Source of the DNA: Bacillota bacterium
GTDB taxonomy: Bacteria > Bacillota > Clostridia > Acetivibrionales > DSM-1351
Length of the DNA: 31,088 nucleotides
Assembly (NCBI GenBank): GCA_023433945.1
Contig: JAEYTP010000140.1
Coordinates: 1-31,088, forward strand
Direction: 5' to 3'
The position numbers were made by a program, and so were the translations under genes. Below, piece by piece: positions 14,277 through 22,063 of the stretch. Numbering within the stretch: the stretch's first letter is position 1; each line of letters begins with the position of its first letter. The notes under the pieces are model-generated. The model had not been told where the DNA came from and made no database searches. It saw only the letters and a program-made list of their open reading frames with translations.

Positions 14277-14899
14277 AGATTGGTGTATTGGTTTCGGGCG
14301 GCGGCTCAAACCTCCAAGCTATAATTGACAAGATTGAGAGCGGATACCTGAGCAGGGTGCAGATTGTGACGGTGGTTTCGAGCCGCCCCGGTGCCTTCGC
14401 TCTAGAGCGTGCTGCAAAGCACGGCATAGATGGTACTGCAATCTCAAGGAAAAGCTTTGCTTCACTGGAGCAGTATGATGAGGCGCTGATTGAGCACTTT
14501 TCAAAGCATGGGGTTGAGCTGGTAGTTATGGCAGGCTTTCTTTCCATACTTGGACATAAATTCAACAATTTCTATAAGGGTAGAGTTATCAATATTCATC
14601 CTTCTCTTATACCTGCTTTTTGCGGAAAGGGCTATTATGGCATTATACCACATCAAAAGGCACTTGAGGCAGGAGTTAAGGTAACAGGTGCAACGGTACA
14701 CTTTGTAGAGCTAGAAGCTGATACCGGCCCCATAATAATGCAGAAGGCTGTATATGTTGAAAATGATGATACACCTGAGATTTTGCAAAGAAGGGTTATG
14801 GAGCAAGCAGAGTGGGAGATTCTTCCTGAGGCAATAAAGCTATACTCTGAAAACAGGCTCACCATTAAGGGAAGACGTGTTCTTATTGATAAGGACTAA
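14270..14899 (+). CDS. purN: Phosphoribosylglycinamide formyltransferase (GART)
   Basis: 209 residues; transfers a formyl group from 10-formyl-THF to GAR. It has the N-terminal phosphate loop VSGGGSNLQAI, the catalytic block VINIHPSLIPAF (N108, H110) and ADTGPIIMQ (D151 as the usual catalytic Asp). The start overlaps the purM stop. The first 240 bases are clearly GC-richer than the neighbouring DNA (about 48-65% in 60-base blocks, against roughly 40% around), with several CGG/GCC-type codons. That suggests a mosaic or unusual base composition at this end. The loop between H110 and D151 is about five residues longer than in E. coli PurN. Confidence 0.93.
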   Translation: MLKIGVLVSGGGSNLQAIIDKIESGYLSRVQIVTVVSSRPGAFALERAAKHGIDGTAISRKSFASLEQYDEALIEHFSKHGVELVVMAGFLSILGHKFNNFYKGRVINIHPSLIPAFCGKGYYGIIPHQKALEAGVKVTGATVHFVELEADTGPIIMQKAVYVENDDTPEILQRRVMEQAEWEILPEAIKLYSENRLTIKGRRVLIDKD

Positions 14900-15129
14900 A
14901 CTAGCAAAGCAAAATTCATAATGGTATAAAGAGCAGCAAAGAAACAAGGTCAAAACGTCATAAGCTGATGGCATGAGCAAAATGAATGAGAAAATTGACA
15001 TAAGTAACCAGCAAAGTAAAACGGCATAAGCAAAACATCTTACTGAGCGTTACAAAAATAATATAGAAATCAGTTAACAACATGGCTTTAGCTGTGTTAA
15101 AAATATTTTATGCAGGGGGATATTTTAAA
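14900..15129. repeat. Degenerate repeat gap between purN and purH
   Basis: About 230 bases without a credible gene. AGCAAA-type words recur many times, and a longer word GGCATRAGCAAAA appears at about 14970 and 15024, with a third related CGTCATAAGC. This resembles the purF-purM gap in texture (CTAGCAAA). No terminator is seen; the ribosome binding site GGGGGA of purH ends it. Confidence 0.5.
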
Positions 15130-16674
15130 ATGATTAAGAGAGTATTAATCAGTGTGTCTGACAAGACAGGTATTGTAGAATTCGCAAAGGCTCTGGATAG
15201 CAAAGGTGTAGAAATCATTTCTACTGGAGGAACTGCAAAAACATTATCAGAAGCGGGCTTAAAGGTTATTAATATTTCCGATATCACAGGTTTTCCTGAA
15301 TGTCTTGACGGCAGAGTAAAGACTCTCCACCCAAAGGTACATGCTGGACTTCTAGCTATTAGAAGTAATGAAGAGCATATGAAGCAGATTAAAGAATTAG
15401 GTGTTGATACTATAGATATGGTTATTATAAACCTGTATCCTTTCAAGCAAACAATTCTAAAAGGCAATGTAGAGCTGGAAGAAGCTATAGAAAACATTGA
15501 TATTGGCGGACCTACAATGCTAAGAGCTGCTGCAAAGAATTATCAGGATGTGTCTGTTATAGTTGACCCTGCTGATTATGAAAAAGTACTGGATGAAATG
15601 ACAGCAACTGGTGACGTAAGCATCAAGACTAAATTTAGACTGGCTTACAAGGTTTTTGAACACACCAGCCACTATGATACCTTGATTGCGAAATACCTAA
15701 GAGATACACTTGGCGATATAGATTTTCCGGATACCCTTTCACTCACATATGAAAAGGTTCAGGATATGCGCTATGGTGAAAACCCACATCAAAAGGCAGT
15801 TTTCTATAAAGAGGTTGGCAAAAATACAGGCTTGCTTCCAAGCGCAGTACAGCTCCATGGAAAAGAGCTCTCCTATAACAATATAAATGATGCCAATGGC
15901 GCAATTGAATTGGTTAAAGAATTTGACCAGCCTACAATTGTAGCGGTTAAACATGCTAATCCATGTGGAGTAGGAAGTGCTGACACTATCAGCGAAGCAT
16001 ACAAGAAGGCATACGAATCAGACCCTGTATCCATATTTGGAGGGATTATCGCTTCAAACAGAGAAATAGATGCTGCTACAGCTACTGAGATTGCTAAGAT
16101 TTTTATTGAAATTGTGGTTGCTCCTTCATTTACTCAAGAAGCACTGGACATTCTCACAGTAAAGAAGAATATCAGATTGTTGAAGCTAGAAGGCATAAGT
16201 AATAAGATAACAGCTGATACCTATGATATGAAGAAGGTTGCCGGTGGCTTACTAGTACAGAAGTATAACACTGAGCTCTTAGATGAAAATAATCTCAAGT
16301 GTGTTACAGATAAGCAGCCTACAGCTGAAGAAATGAAGAGCCTTATTTTTGCTATGAAGGTTGTAAAGCATACAAAGTCAAACGGTATTACAATTGCAAA
16401 GGATATGGCAACTTTAGGAGTAGGACCTGGTCAGACAAATAGAATAATGTCGACAAAGATAGCTATAGAGTACGGAGGAGAAAGATGTAAGGGCGCAGTT
16501 CTTGCATCAGATGCTTTCTTCCCATTTGACGATTGTGTTGAAGCAGCTGCAAAGGCAGGCATAACAGCGATTATTCAGCCGGGTGGATCAAGCAACGACC
16601 AGCTATCAATTGATGCCTGCAACAAGTATGGAATAGCTATGATATTTACAGGCATGAGACATTTCAAACACTAA
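15130..16674 (+). CDS. purH: Bifunctional AICAR transformylase / IMP cyclohydrolase
   Basis: 514 residues, standard length. It formylates AICAR and closes the ring to IMP, the last two steps of the pathway. The N-terminal cyclohydrolase domain starts RVLISVSDKTGIVEFAKAL and has STGGTAKTL and GRVKTLHPKVHAGLL. The C-terminal transformylase domain has VKHANPCGVG (catalytic Lys-His) and GPGQTNR, and ends SDAFFPFDDCVEAAAKAGI...IFTGMRHFKH. The ATG at 15130 follows GGGGGA. The frame is open upstream to 15082, but without a binding site. Confidence 0.96.
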   Translation: MIKRVLISVSDKTGIVEFAKALDSKGVEIISTGGTAKTLSEAGLKVINISDITGFPECLDGRVKTLHPKVHAGLLAIRSNEEHMKQIKELGVDTIDMVIINLYPFKQTILKGNVELEEAIENIDIGGPTMLRAAAKNYQDVSVIVDPADYEKVLDEMTATGDVSIKTKFRLAYKVFEHTSHYDTLIAKYLRDTLGDIDFPDTLSLTYEKVQDMRYGENPHQKAVFYKEVGKNTGLLPSAVQLHGKELSYNNINDANGAIELVKEFDQPTIVAVKHANPCGVGSADTISEAYKKAYESDPVSIFGGIIASNREIDAATATEIAKIFIEIVVAPSFTQEALDILTVKKNIRLLKLEGISNKITADTYDMKKVAGGLLVQKYNTELLDENNLKCVTDKQPTAEEMKSLIFAMKVVKHTKSNGITIAKDMATLGVGPGQTNRIMSTKIAIEYGGERCKGAVLASDAFFPFDDCVEAAAKAGITAIIQPGGSSNDQLSIDACNKYGIAMIFTGMRHFKH

Positions 16675-16753
16675 GATTTTGGCATAATCAACTCTTTGTA
16701 ATGTAGAGGGAAGGGTGAAATTAAGCCGACCTGAATATTTTGAGATTTTAAAA

Positions 16754-16786
16754 ACAACTTTCCTACAGTTTTTGTGGGAAAGTTGT
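16754..16786 (+). other. Hairpin between purH and purD without a T-tail
   Basis: The arms ACAACTTTCCTAC and GTGGGAAAGTTGT form a 13-pair stem (one G-T) around a 7-base loop, 30 bases before purD. On the plus strand AATTGATT follows, so termination is unlikely to be complete. It may stabilise or process the message. On the minus strand it would have a T-rich tail. Confidence 0.5.
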
Positions 16787-16815
16787 AATTGATTACACAT
16801 AGAGGAGTATACAAC

Positions 16816-18075
16816 ATGAAGGTATTAGTAGTAGGTGGTGGAGGAAGAGAACATACTATTATATGGAAGCTAGCCCAAAGCAGCAAGATTACTAAGCTTT
16901 ATTGTGCACCTGGAAATGGCGGTATTTCAAAGCTTGCTGAATGTGTACCCATAAAGGCTGTTGATATAGAAAAAATGGTTAGCTTCGCGAAGCAAGAAAA
17001 CATTGATTTGGTAATGGTTGCACCCGATGATCCTCTTGCACTTGGAATGGTAGATGCAATGGAAGCGGCAGGCATAAGGGCATTCGGACCTGTAAAGGCA
17101 GCTGCTATTCTTGAAGGTAGCAAGGCGTTTTCAAAGGATTTAATGTATAAATACAACATTCCTACTGCCGGTTACGAGGTATTTACCAACAGCGAAGAGG
17201 CTATAGCTTGTCTAAAGGCGGGCAAGATTCCTGTAGTGGTAAAGGCGGACGGATTGGCACTTGGAAAGGGTGTAATTATTGCACACACTCTGCAAGAGGC
17301 AATAGATGCAGTTAATAGCATTATGAATGATAAAGTTTTTGGGGAAGCCGGAAGCAAGGTTGTTATTGAAGAGTTTATTGAAGGACCAGAGGTTTCAATT
17401 CTTGCATTTACAGATGGAAAAACAATAGTTCCAATGGTATCCTCTCAAGACCACAAGCGCGCATATGATCACGATATGGGTCCTAATACCGGGGGAATGG
17501 GTACTTTTTCACCTAGTCCTCTATACACAGCTGAGCTTGATGAATACTGCATGAAAAATATTTTCCTTCCTACTGTTGATGCTATGAACAAGGAAGGGCG
17601 CACATTTAAGGGTGTGATATATTTCGGCCTTATGCTGACAAAGGATGGGCCAAAGGTGCTAGAGTACAATGCCAGATTTGGTGATCCTGAAACTCAAGTT
17701 GTTCTTCCTAGATTGAAAACTGACTTGCTTGATATTTTTGAAGCGATTATTGATGAAAGATTGGATTCTATAAATATTGAGTGGGATGACAACGCTGCAG
17801 TATGTGTTGTAGCTGCATCAGGCGGTTACCCAGGGAAGTACCAGACAGGCATTGAGATAAAGGGAATAGATGCTGCTCAAGAAAATGGTCAGACAATTGT
17901 TTTCCATGCAGGCACTTCTATAAAGGATGACACTTTCTTCACAGCGGGTGGAAGAGTATTGGGAGTAACGGCAGTTGCCCAATCCATGCAGCAAGCTATT
18001 GATAAGGCATATCAAGGGATTGAAAAAATTTCTTTTGATGGAATGCATTTCAGAAAAGATATTGGAAGAAAGTAA
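16816..18075 (+). CDS. purD: Phosphoribosylamine-glycine ligase (GAR synthetase)
   Basis: 419 residues, ATP-grasp fold. It joins phosphoribosylamine and glycine to make GAR, the second step of the pathway. Seen are MKVLVVGGGGREHTIIWKL (N-terminal domain), PVVVKADGLALGKGV (ATP-binding lysine region) and MVSSQDHKRAYDHDMGPNTG. The signature YNARFGDPETQVVLPRL is also present. GAGGAG lies 8 bases before the ATG at 16816; the open frame upstream to 16789 has no site. Last gene of the operon in this window, followed by a weak hairpin. Confidence 0.95.
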   Translation: MKVLVVGGGGREHTIIWKLAQSSKITKLYCAPGNGGISKLAECVPIKAVDIEKMVSFAKQENIDLVMVAPDDPLALGMVDAMEAAGIRAFGPVKAAAILEGSKAFSKDLMYKYNIPTAGYEVFTNSEEAIACLKAGKIPVVVKADGLALGKGVIIAHTLQEAIDAVNSIMNDKVFGEAGSKVVIEEFIEGPEVSILAFTDGKTIVPMVSSQDHKRAYDHDMGPNTGGMGTFSPSPLYTAELDEYCMKNIFLPTVDAMNKEGRTFKGVIYFGLMLTKDGPKVLEYNARFGDPETQVVLPRLKTDLLDIFEAIIDERLDSINIEWDDNAAVCVVAASGGYPGKYQTGIEIKGIDAAQENGQTIVFHAGTSIKDDTFFTAGGRVLGVTAVAQSMQQAIDKAYQGIEKISFDGMHFRKDIGRK

Positions 18076-18099
18076 AATTAAATAATATATATATTTTAG

Positions 18100-18137
18100 T
18101 GCACCGTAATGTTATAGACTTATATCATTTTGGTGCA
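18100..18137 (+). terminator. Probable terminator of the purine operon
   Basis: The arms TGCACC (18100-18105) and GGTGCA (18132-18137) pair, with more partial pairing inside, followed by TTTACTTTATAAATTTTT. It is weaker than other terminators in the window. Confidence 0.4.
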
Positions 18138-18374
18138 TTTACTTTATAAATTTTTACAAAAAATCGCTTAACTTGATAATTAAGACTTAATTTATTAATT
18201 TTACACGCTTAATAAAATAATTCTATTTTAAGTAGAAGTTAGCATTTAACGATAAACTGACACTTTAACAAGGTTATAAAACCATTTTAATAAAACTATG
18301 GTATAATATACATTGCTATAAAAATCATCAAATGCAAAAAATATTAGTGATAATTCTGTAAGCAAGGAGAGTTT
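18138..18374 (+). promoter_or_regulatory. AT-rich gap with extended -10 promoter for nadD
   Basis: TGGTATAAT at 18299-18307 is an extended -10 element (TGn then TATAAT) 67 bases before nadD; no good -35 is needed or seen. The rest of the gap is AT-rich without a gene. Confidence 0.5.
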
Positions 18375-18998
18375 ATGGCGGAGAAAACTAAGAAAATTGG
18401 TATTTGCGGAGGTACGTTTGACCCTATACATTTGGGACACCTATCTTTAACCGAACAGGTTAGATGCAATTTTGACCTTGATAAGGTTTTGTTTATTCCA
18501 TCAGGCAATCCTCCACACAAAAAGATGAAAGAAGTTACTGATGCGCTGCAGCGATATAAAATGGTGGAACTAGCAATAGCTTCTAATCCGTACTTTGAGG
18601 CTGTTGCTTTGGAAATTGAAAGAACAGGTTATACCTATACGATAGATACCTTAAAGCTACTACAAGCATTATACAAAAATGCCGACTTTTATTATATAAT
18701 AGGTGCGGATGTTGTAATGGATTTGATGACCTGGAAAAACTTTGAGCAGGTTTTCAAGCTTACAAAATTTATAAGCCTTTTAAGGCCTGGCTTCAAAAGG
18801 ACTGACTATGAAGAGCGCATTAAATATTTGGAGAGTCAGTTTGGGGCCTCAATTATATCCTTTAATGCACCACTTATGGACATATCCTCCACTAATATCA
18901 GAAAGCTTGTAAAGGAAGAAAAGTCCATAAAATATCTTGTACAGGACAGTGTCATGGAATATATTCATGCAAATGGTCTTTATAGACAAGGTGACTAG
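18375..18998 (+). CDS. nadD: Nicotinate-nucleotide adenylyltransferase
   Basis: 207 residues; adenylates NaMN to NaAD in NAD synthesis. It has the nucleotidyltransferase motif GGTFDPIHLGH (H19, H22), IPSGNPPHKK, and the C-terminal ISSTNIRKLV that binds ATP. AAGGAGAG lies just before the ATG. It heads the nadD-yqeK cluster common in Firmicutes; yqeK follows after 29 bases. Confidence 0.95.
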   Translation: MAEKTKKIGICGGTFDPIHLGHLSLTEQVRCNFDLDKVLFIPSGNPPHKKMKEVTDALQRYKMVELAIASNPYFEAVALEIERTGYTYTIDTLKLLQALYKNADFYYIIGADVVMDLMTWKNFEQVFKLTKFISLLRPGFKRTDYEERIKYLESQFGASIISFNAPLMDISSTNIRKLVKEEKSIKYLVQDSVMEYIHANGLYRQGD

Positions 18999-19027
18999 GG
19001 ATTAAGATTTAGGAGACTGAGACTTAT

Positions 19028-19585
19028 ATGGATTTAGAATTAATGCAGGAGAAGTTGGAAAAAATGCTTAGACCAAAAAGGTTTAGACATTCGGTAAATA
19101 CCATGCAAACAGCCGCAGCCCTAGCAAAATTCTATAAAGTTGATATAGAGAAGGCAACAATTGCCGGTTTATTGCATGATTGTGCAAAAAATCTTTCAGA
19201 TGAGGACTTGCTGGATAATTGCATTAAGTATGGTATAGCTGTCAGCGAGTTGGAACACCGACAGCCATTTTTATTACATGGGGCAGTGGGGGCTGTAATT
19301 GCAAAAAATGAATTTGGGATTGAAGATACTGAAATTTTGAGGGCTATTAGTTGCCATACAACAGGGTGCGTTAATATGAGCAAGTTGGACAAAATTATTT
19401 TCTTATCGGACTACATAGAGCCGGCTCGTGAGCACAAGCAAGCTGAAACAGTTCGCAGGCTGGTCTATGAAGATATTGACAAGGCGATGCTGTATACGTA
19501 TGATAGTGTGATTAAGTACGTTATCAGCAAGAACGGCTTGATTCATCCTAACACAATAGAAGCTAGAAATGAACTGCTGATGTAA
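19028..19585 (+). CDS. yqeK: YqeK-family HD phosphohydrolase (Ap4A hydrolase type)
   Basis: 185 residues with an HD domain: RFRHSVNTM (H21), GLLHDCAKNL (H50, D51) and a later LSDYIEPAR typical of YqeK. YqeK members symmetrically cleave diadenosine tetraphosphate to ADP, which fits the link to the nucleotide enzyme nadD. AGGAG is 12 bases before the ATG, a slightly long spacing; an alternative ATG five codons in is possible. In one transcript unit with nadD. Confidence 0.9.
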   Translation: MDLELMQEKLEKMLRPKRFRHSVNTMQTAAALAKFYKVDIEKATIAGLLHDCAKNLSDEDLLDNCIKYGIAVSELEHRQPFLLHGAVGAVIAKNEFGIEDTEILRAISCHTTGCVNMSKLDKIIFLSDYIEPAREHKQAETVRRLVYEDIDKAMLYTYDSVIKYVISKNGLIHPNTIEARNELLM

Positions 19586-19637
19586 TTTTTTTATGTAATT
19601 TTGTAATTTTTTTTATGTATTTTGAAGGAGTAAGAGA

Positions 19638-20162
19638 ATGAAGAAGTTTTTTAAATTTGGGTTTTATGGATTAGGAACATTTTTGTTGTTTTTTTCAACA
19701 ATAATAATAGGGGTCAATTTTGTAAAGGATTCTGGACTGTTTGATAAGAGTGTTATACAAGTAATGAAGCAAGAGCAACAAAAACAGTCCACTACTAGCA
19801 CCGCAAAGCAGACAAAGAATGATGTCGTTACACCGGCCCCAAAAGAAGAAGTTCAGAAAGAACCTGCTATAAAAAGCACTGAAGCAACACCTAAAAAGCT
19901 TGCAATTGAGGTAATAAACTGTACTGACAAAACGGGTCTTGCTGAAACAGTACGCTCAATGCTAGAGGCAAAAGGCTATGAGGTAAGTGCCGGTAATCAT
20001 CTTGATAGCAGTAAGGGGACTTCAATAATTGCAATACGAAAAGAAAATATCAAAGGTGATGAGATAAGCAAGATGCTTAAGATACCAACAATAAAGGAGG
20101 AATATCAGCCCGACTCCAGATATGATATAACAATTCTTCTAGGTAAAGATTTTGCACCATAA
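19638..20162 (+). CDS. LytR_C-domain membrane protein without LCP domain
   Basis: 174 residues. One N-terminal membrane anchor (about 8-29) is followed by a Lys/Gln/Thr-rich spacer (about 42-86) and a LytR_C-like domain (about 88-170). The domain starts LAIEVINCTDKTGLAETVRSML and ends RYDITILLGKDF. In many clostridia a full LytR-CpsA-Psr protein (LCP phosphotransferase plus LytR_C) lies between yqeK and rsfS. Here the catalytic LCP domain is absent. It probably acts outside the membrane in wall-related binding, not catalysis (inference). GAAGGAG supports the start. Confidence 0.75.
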   Translation: MKKFFKFGFYGLGTFLLFFSTIIIGVNFVKDSGLFDKSVIQVMKQEQQKQSTTSTAKQTKNDVVTPAPKEEVQKEPAIKSTEATPKKLAIEVINCTDKTGLAETVRSMLEAKGYEVSAGNHLDSSKGTSIIAIRKENIKGDEISKMLKIPTIKEEYQPDSRYDITILLGKDFAP

Positions 20163-20180
20163 AAAAGCTTATTGTTACAT

Positions 20181-20209
20181 TTGAATTACAATATTATTAA
20201 TGCTATAAT
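20181..20209 (+). promoter_or_regulatory. Promoter of rsfS-MATE
   Basis: TTGAAT (20181-20186), a 17-base spacer and an extended -10 TGCTATAAT (TATAAT at 20204-20209), 42 bases before the rsfS start. Confidence 0.65.
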
Positions 20210-20250
20210 AGTCAGGTATTTCAAAAATCTTATTAATGAGGTGCATACTT

Positions 20251-20592
20251 TTGGAATCAAAACAACTGGTTGAAAAGATAGTCGCATTTATGGAAGAAAA
20301 GAAGGCCAAGGATATAAGCGTCATCAATATACAGGATATTACAATTATATCGGATTATTTTGTTATTTGCAGCGGTACTTCTACTACACATATAAAAGCA
20401 ATTGCAGATGAGGTTCAATTCAAGCTCAAAGAGATAGGCATTGAAGCAAATCATAGCGAAGGCTATGAAACTGCAAGATGGATTTTACTTGATTATTCAG
20501 ACGTTATAATACACGTTTTTCACCATGAAGACAGAAGCTTTTATAATTTAGAGAGGCTATGGTCAGATGGAATAATGACTAATTATAGATAA
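20251..20592 (+). CDS. rsfS: Ribosome silencing factor RsfS
   Basis: 113 residues from a TTG start at 20251. GAGGTG (20238-20243) stands 7 bases before the TTG, whereas the ATG at 20236 overlaps that binding site. This start also gives the normal length. Motifs are SDYFVICSGTSTTHIKAIADEV, EGYETARWILLDYSDVIIHVF and RSFYNLERLWSD, all typical of RsfS/Iojap. It binds ribosomal protein L14 and blocks subunit joining when nutrients are low. Its stop overlaps the MATE start by one base (TAATG). Confidence 0.92.
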   Translation: MESKQLVEKIVAFMEEKKAKDISVINIQDITIISDYFVICSGTSTTHIKAIADEVQFKLKEIGIEANHSEGYETARWILLDYSDVIIHVFHHEDRSFYNLERLWSDGIMTNYR

Positions 20593-21956
20593 TGATTATT
20601 GATGAGTCAAATATAAAAAAGAGTATTTTGAAGGTTGCTGTGCCTGCTGTTATTGAGCAGGCACTGATTATGATTGTCGGTGTTGTCTCTATGATTTTTG
20701 TAGGACATATCGGTAATCAGGCAGTTTCAGCAGTTGGTCTGGTTAATTCACTTTTTGCGTTTATACAAGTGTTTTTTGTAGCCCTTTCCACAGGATGCAC
20801 TGTTATAATTGCAAGATTAATCGGGGAAGAAAAAGTTAATAGTGCTAAGGTTGCTATAAAGCAGTCTGTATTTTTAGGCTTCATTGCAGCGCTGCTTTTT
20901 TCTATAATATGTGTTATTTTCGCAAGACCAATAATTGTACTGTTCTTCAAAGGTGCCGAGACACTCATAATAAATATGGCAACTCAATATCTGAAAATTA
21001 CCTTGATAACCCTTCCATTAATGATAGTCAATATAATTATCAGCGGTTCGTTAAGAGGAGCAGGAGATACCAAGACTCCAATGCTAATTGCAAATATAGT
21101 TAATATACTAAATATTATTCTTAGCTACATTTTAATATTTGGAATAAATATTGATGTTTTGGGACTTCACTATAAAGGTATGGGCTTTGTCGGGGCAGCG
21201 GTAGCTATAACTATCTCTAGAGGAATTGGTGGTATTCTCAGTTGTTTAGCAGTAGCTAGGAAGAACATAATTTTAAATTTTGATTACTTAGGGCCATTAA
21301 ATATAGATTGGTCATTGTTAAAAAGAATACTAAAAATTGGAATACCAGCTTCAGCCGAACAATTAATAATGCAAGGTGGCTTTCTGGTTTTGCAAGTAGT
21401 AATATCGGGAATGGGGACAGAGTCATTGACTGTATACCAGATTGTAATGAATATTAACTCAATTTGCTTTGTTCCGATTTTTGGCTTTGGAATTGCAGCT
21501 ACTACATTTGTTGGTCAAAGCCTTGGGGCTAAGAGAATAGACCTTGCCAGAAAAAGTGGGTGGATGACCTTGAATATATGCCTGGTAATCACCATTATAC
21601 TAACAACGTTGCTGTTTATCTTTGCAAACTTTATTATTTCGATATATACCGATGATGCAACGGTAATAGCTATAGGTACTACCGCAATAAGATTATTCAG
21701 TGCTTCTCAGCCTTTTGTCACAATTGTTACTGTTCTATCAAATGCACTAAGAGGCGCTGGGGATATTGCATATGTTATGCTGACCAGCTTTGTTGGAATA
21801 TGGTGCTTTAGAATACTTTTGACCTACTCTCTGGACAGAATTTTTGTAATAGGTATTACCGCGGTATGGATTGCTATGTTTATGGACTATTTTATTAGAT
21901 CAGTAATGTATATCATAAGGTTTAGACGTGGGCGTTGGGCAAATATAACCATCTAA
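20592..21956 (+). CDS. MATE-family multidrug/metabolite exporter
   Basis: 454 residues with about twelve membrane helices in two halves. It opens VPAVIEQALIMIVGVVSMIFVGHIG, and the second half repeats this as IPASAEQLIMQGGFLVLQVVIS. RGAGDTKTPM and LRGAGDIAYVM are the paired MATE loop motifs. The protein likely uses Na+ or H+ to export cationic compounds. The one-base overlap with rsfS implies translational coupling, but their functions are not obviously linked. Confidence 0.92.
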   Translation: MIIDESNIKKSILKVAVPAVIEQALIMIVGVVSMIFVGHIGNQAVSAVGLVNSLFAFIQVFFVALSTGCTVIIARLIGEEKVNSAKVAIKQSVFLGFIAALLFSIICVIFARPIIVLFFKGAETLIINMATQYLKITLITLPLMIVNIIISGSLRGAGDTKTPMLIANIVNILNIILSYILIFGINIDVLGLHYKGMGFVGAAVAITISRGIGGILSCLAVARKNIILNFDYLGPLNIDWSLLKRILKIGIPASAEQLIMQGGFLVLQVVISGMGTESLTVYQIVMNINSICFVPIFGFGIAATTFVGQSLGAKRIDLARKSGWMTLNICLVITIILTTLLFIFANFIISIYTDDATVIAIGTTAIRLFSASQPFVTIVTVLSNALRGAGDIAYVMLTSFVGIWCFRILLTYSLDRIFVIGITAVWIAMFMDYFIRSVMYIIRFRRGRWANITI

Positions 21957-21990
21957 TTTTGCAATGTGGTATAAGAGTTTATTATAAAGT

Positions 21991-22040
21991 AAAAGGCTTT
22001 ATTAAGTATTTACTATAAAAAAGGTTTTATTAAGTATCTA
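21991..22040 (+). repeat. Two imperfect direct repeats before the ABC-F gene
   Basis: AAAAGGCTTTATTAAGTATT at 21991 recurs as AAAAGGTTTTATTAAGTATC at 22019, a 28-base period with two mismatches. It lies in the leader of the ABC-F gene and may be a local duplication. Confidence 0.5.
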
Positions 22041-22063
22041 TAATTGAAAGGAAAGAGTTAAAA

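Noticed and set aside
14242..14568. Long minus-strand frames opposite purN
   Set aside because: They come from the GC-rich patch, which opens other frames; purN itself matches its family end to end.
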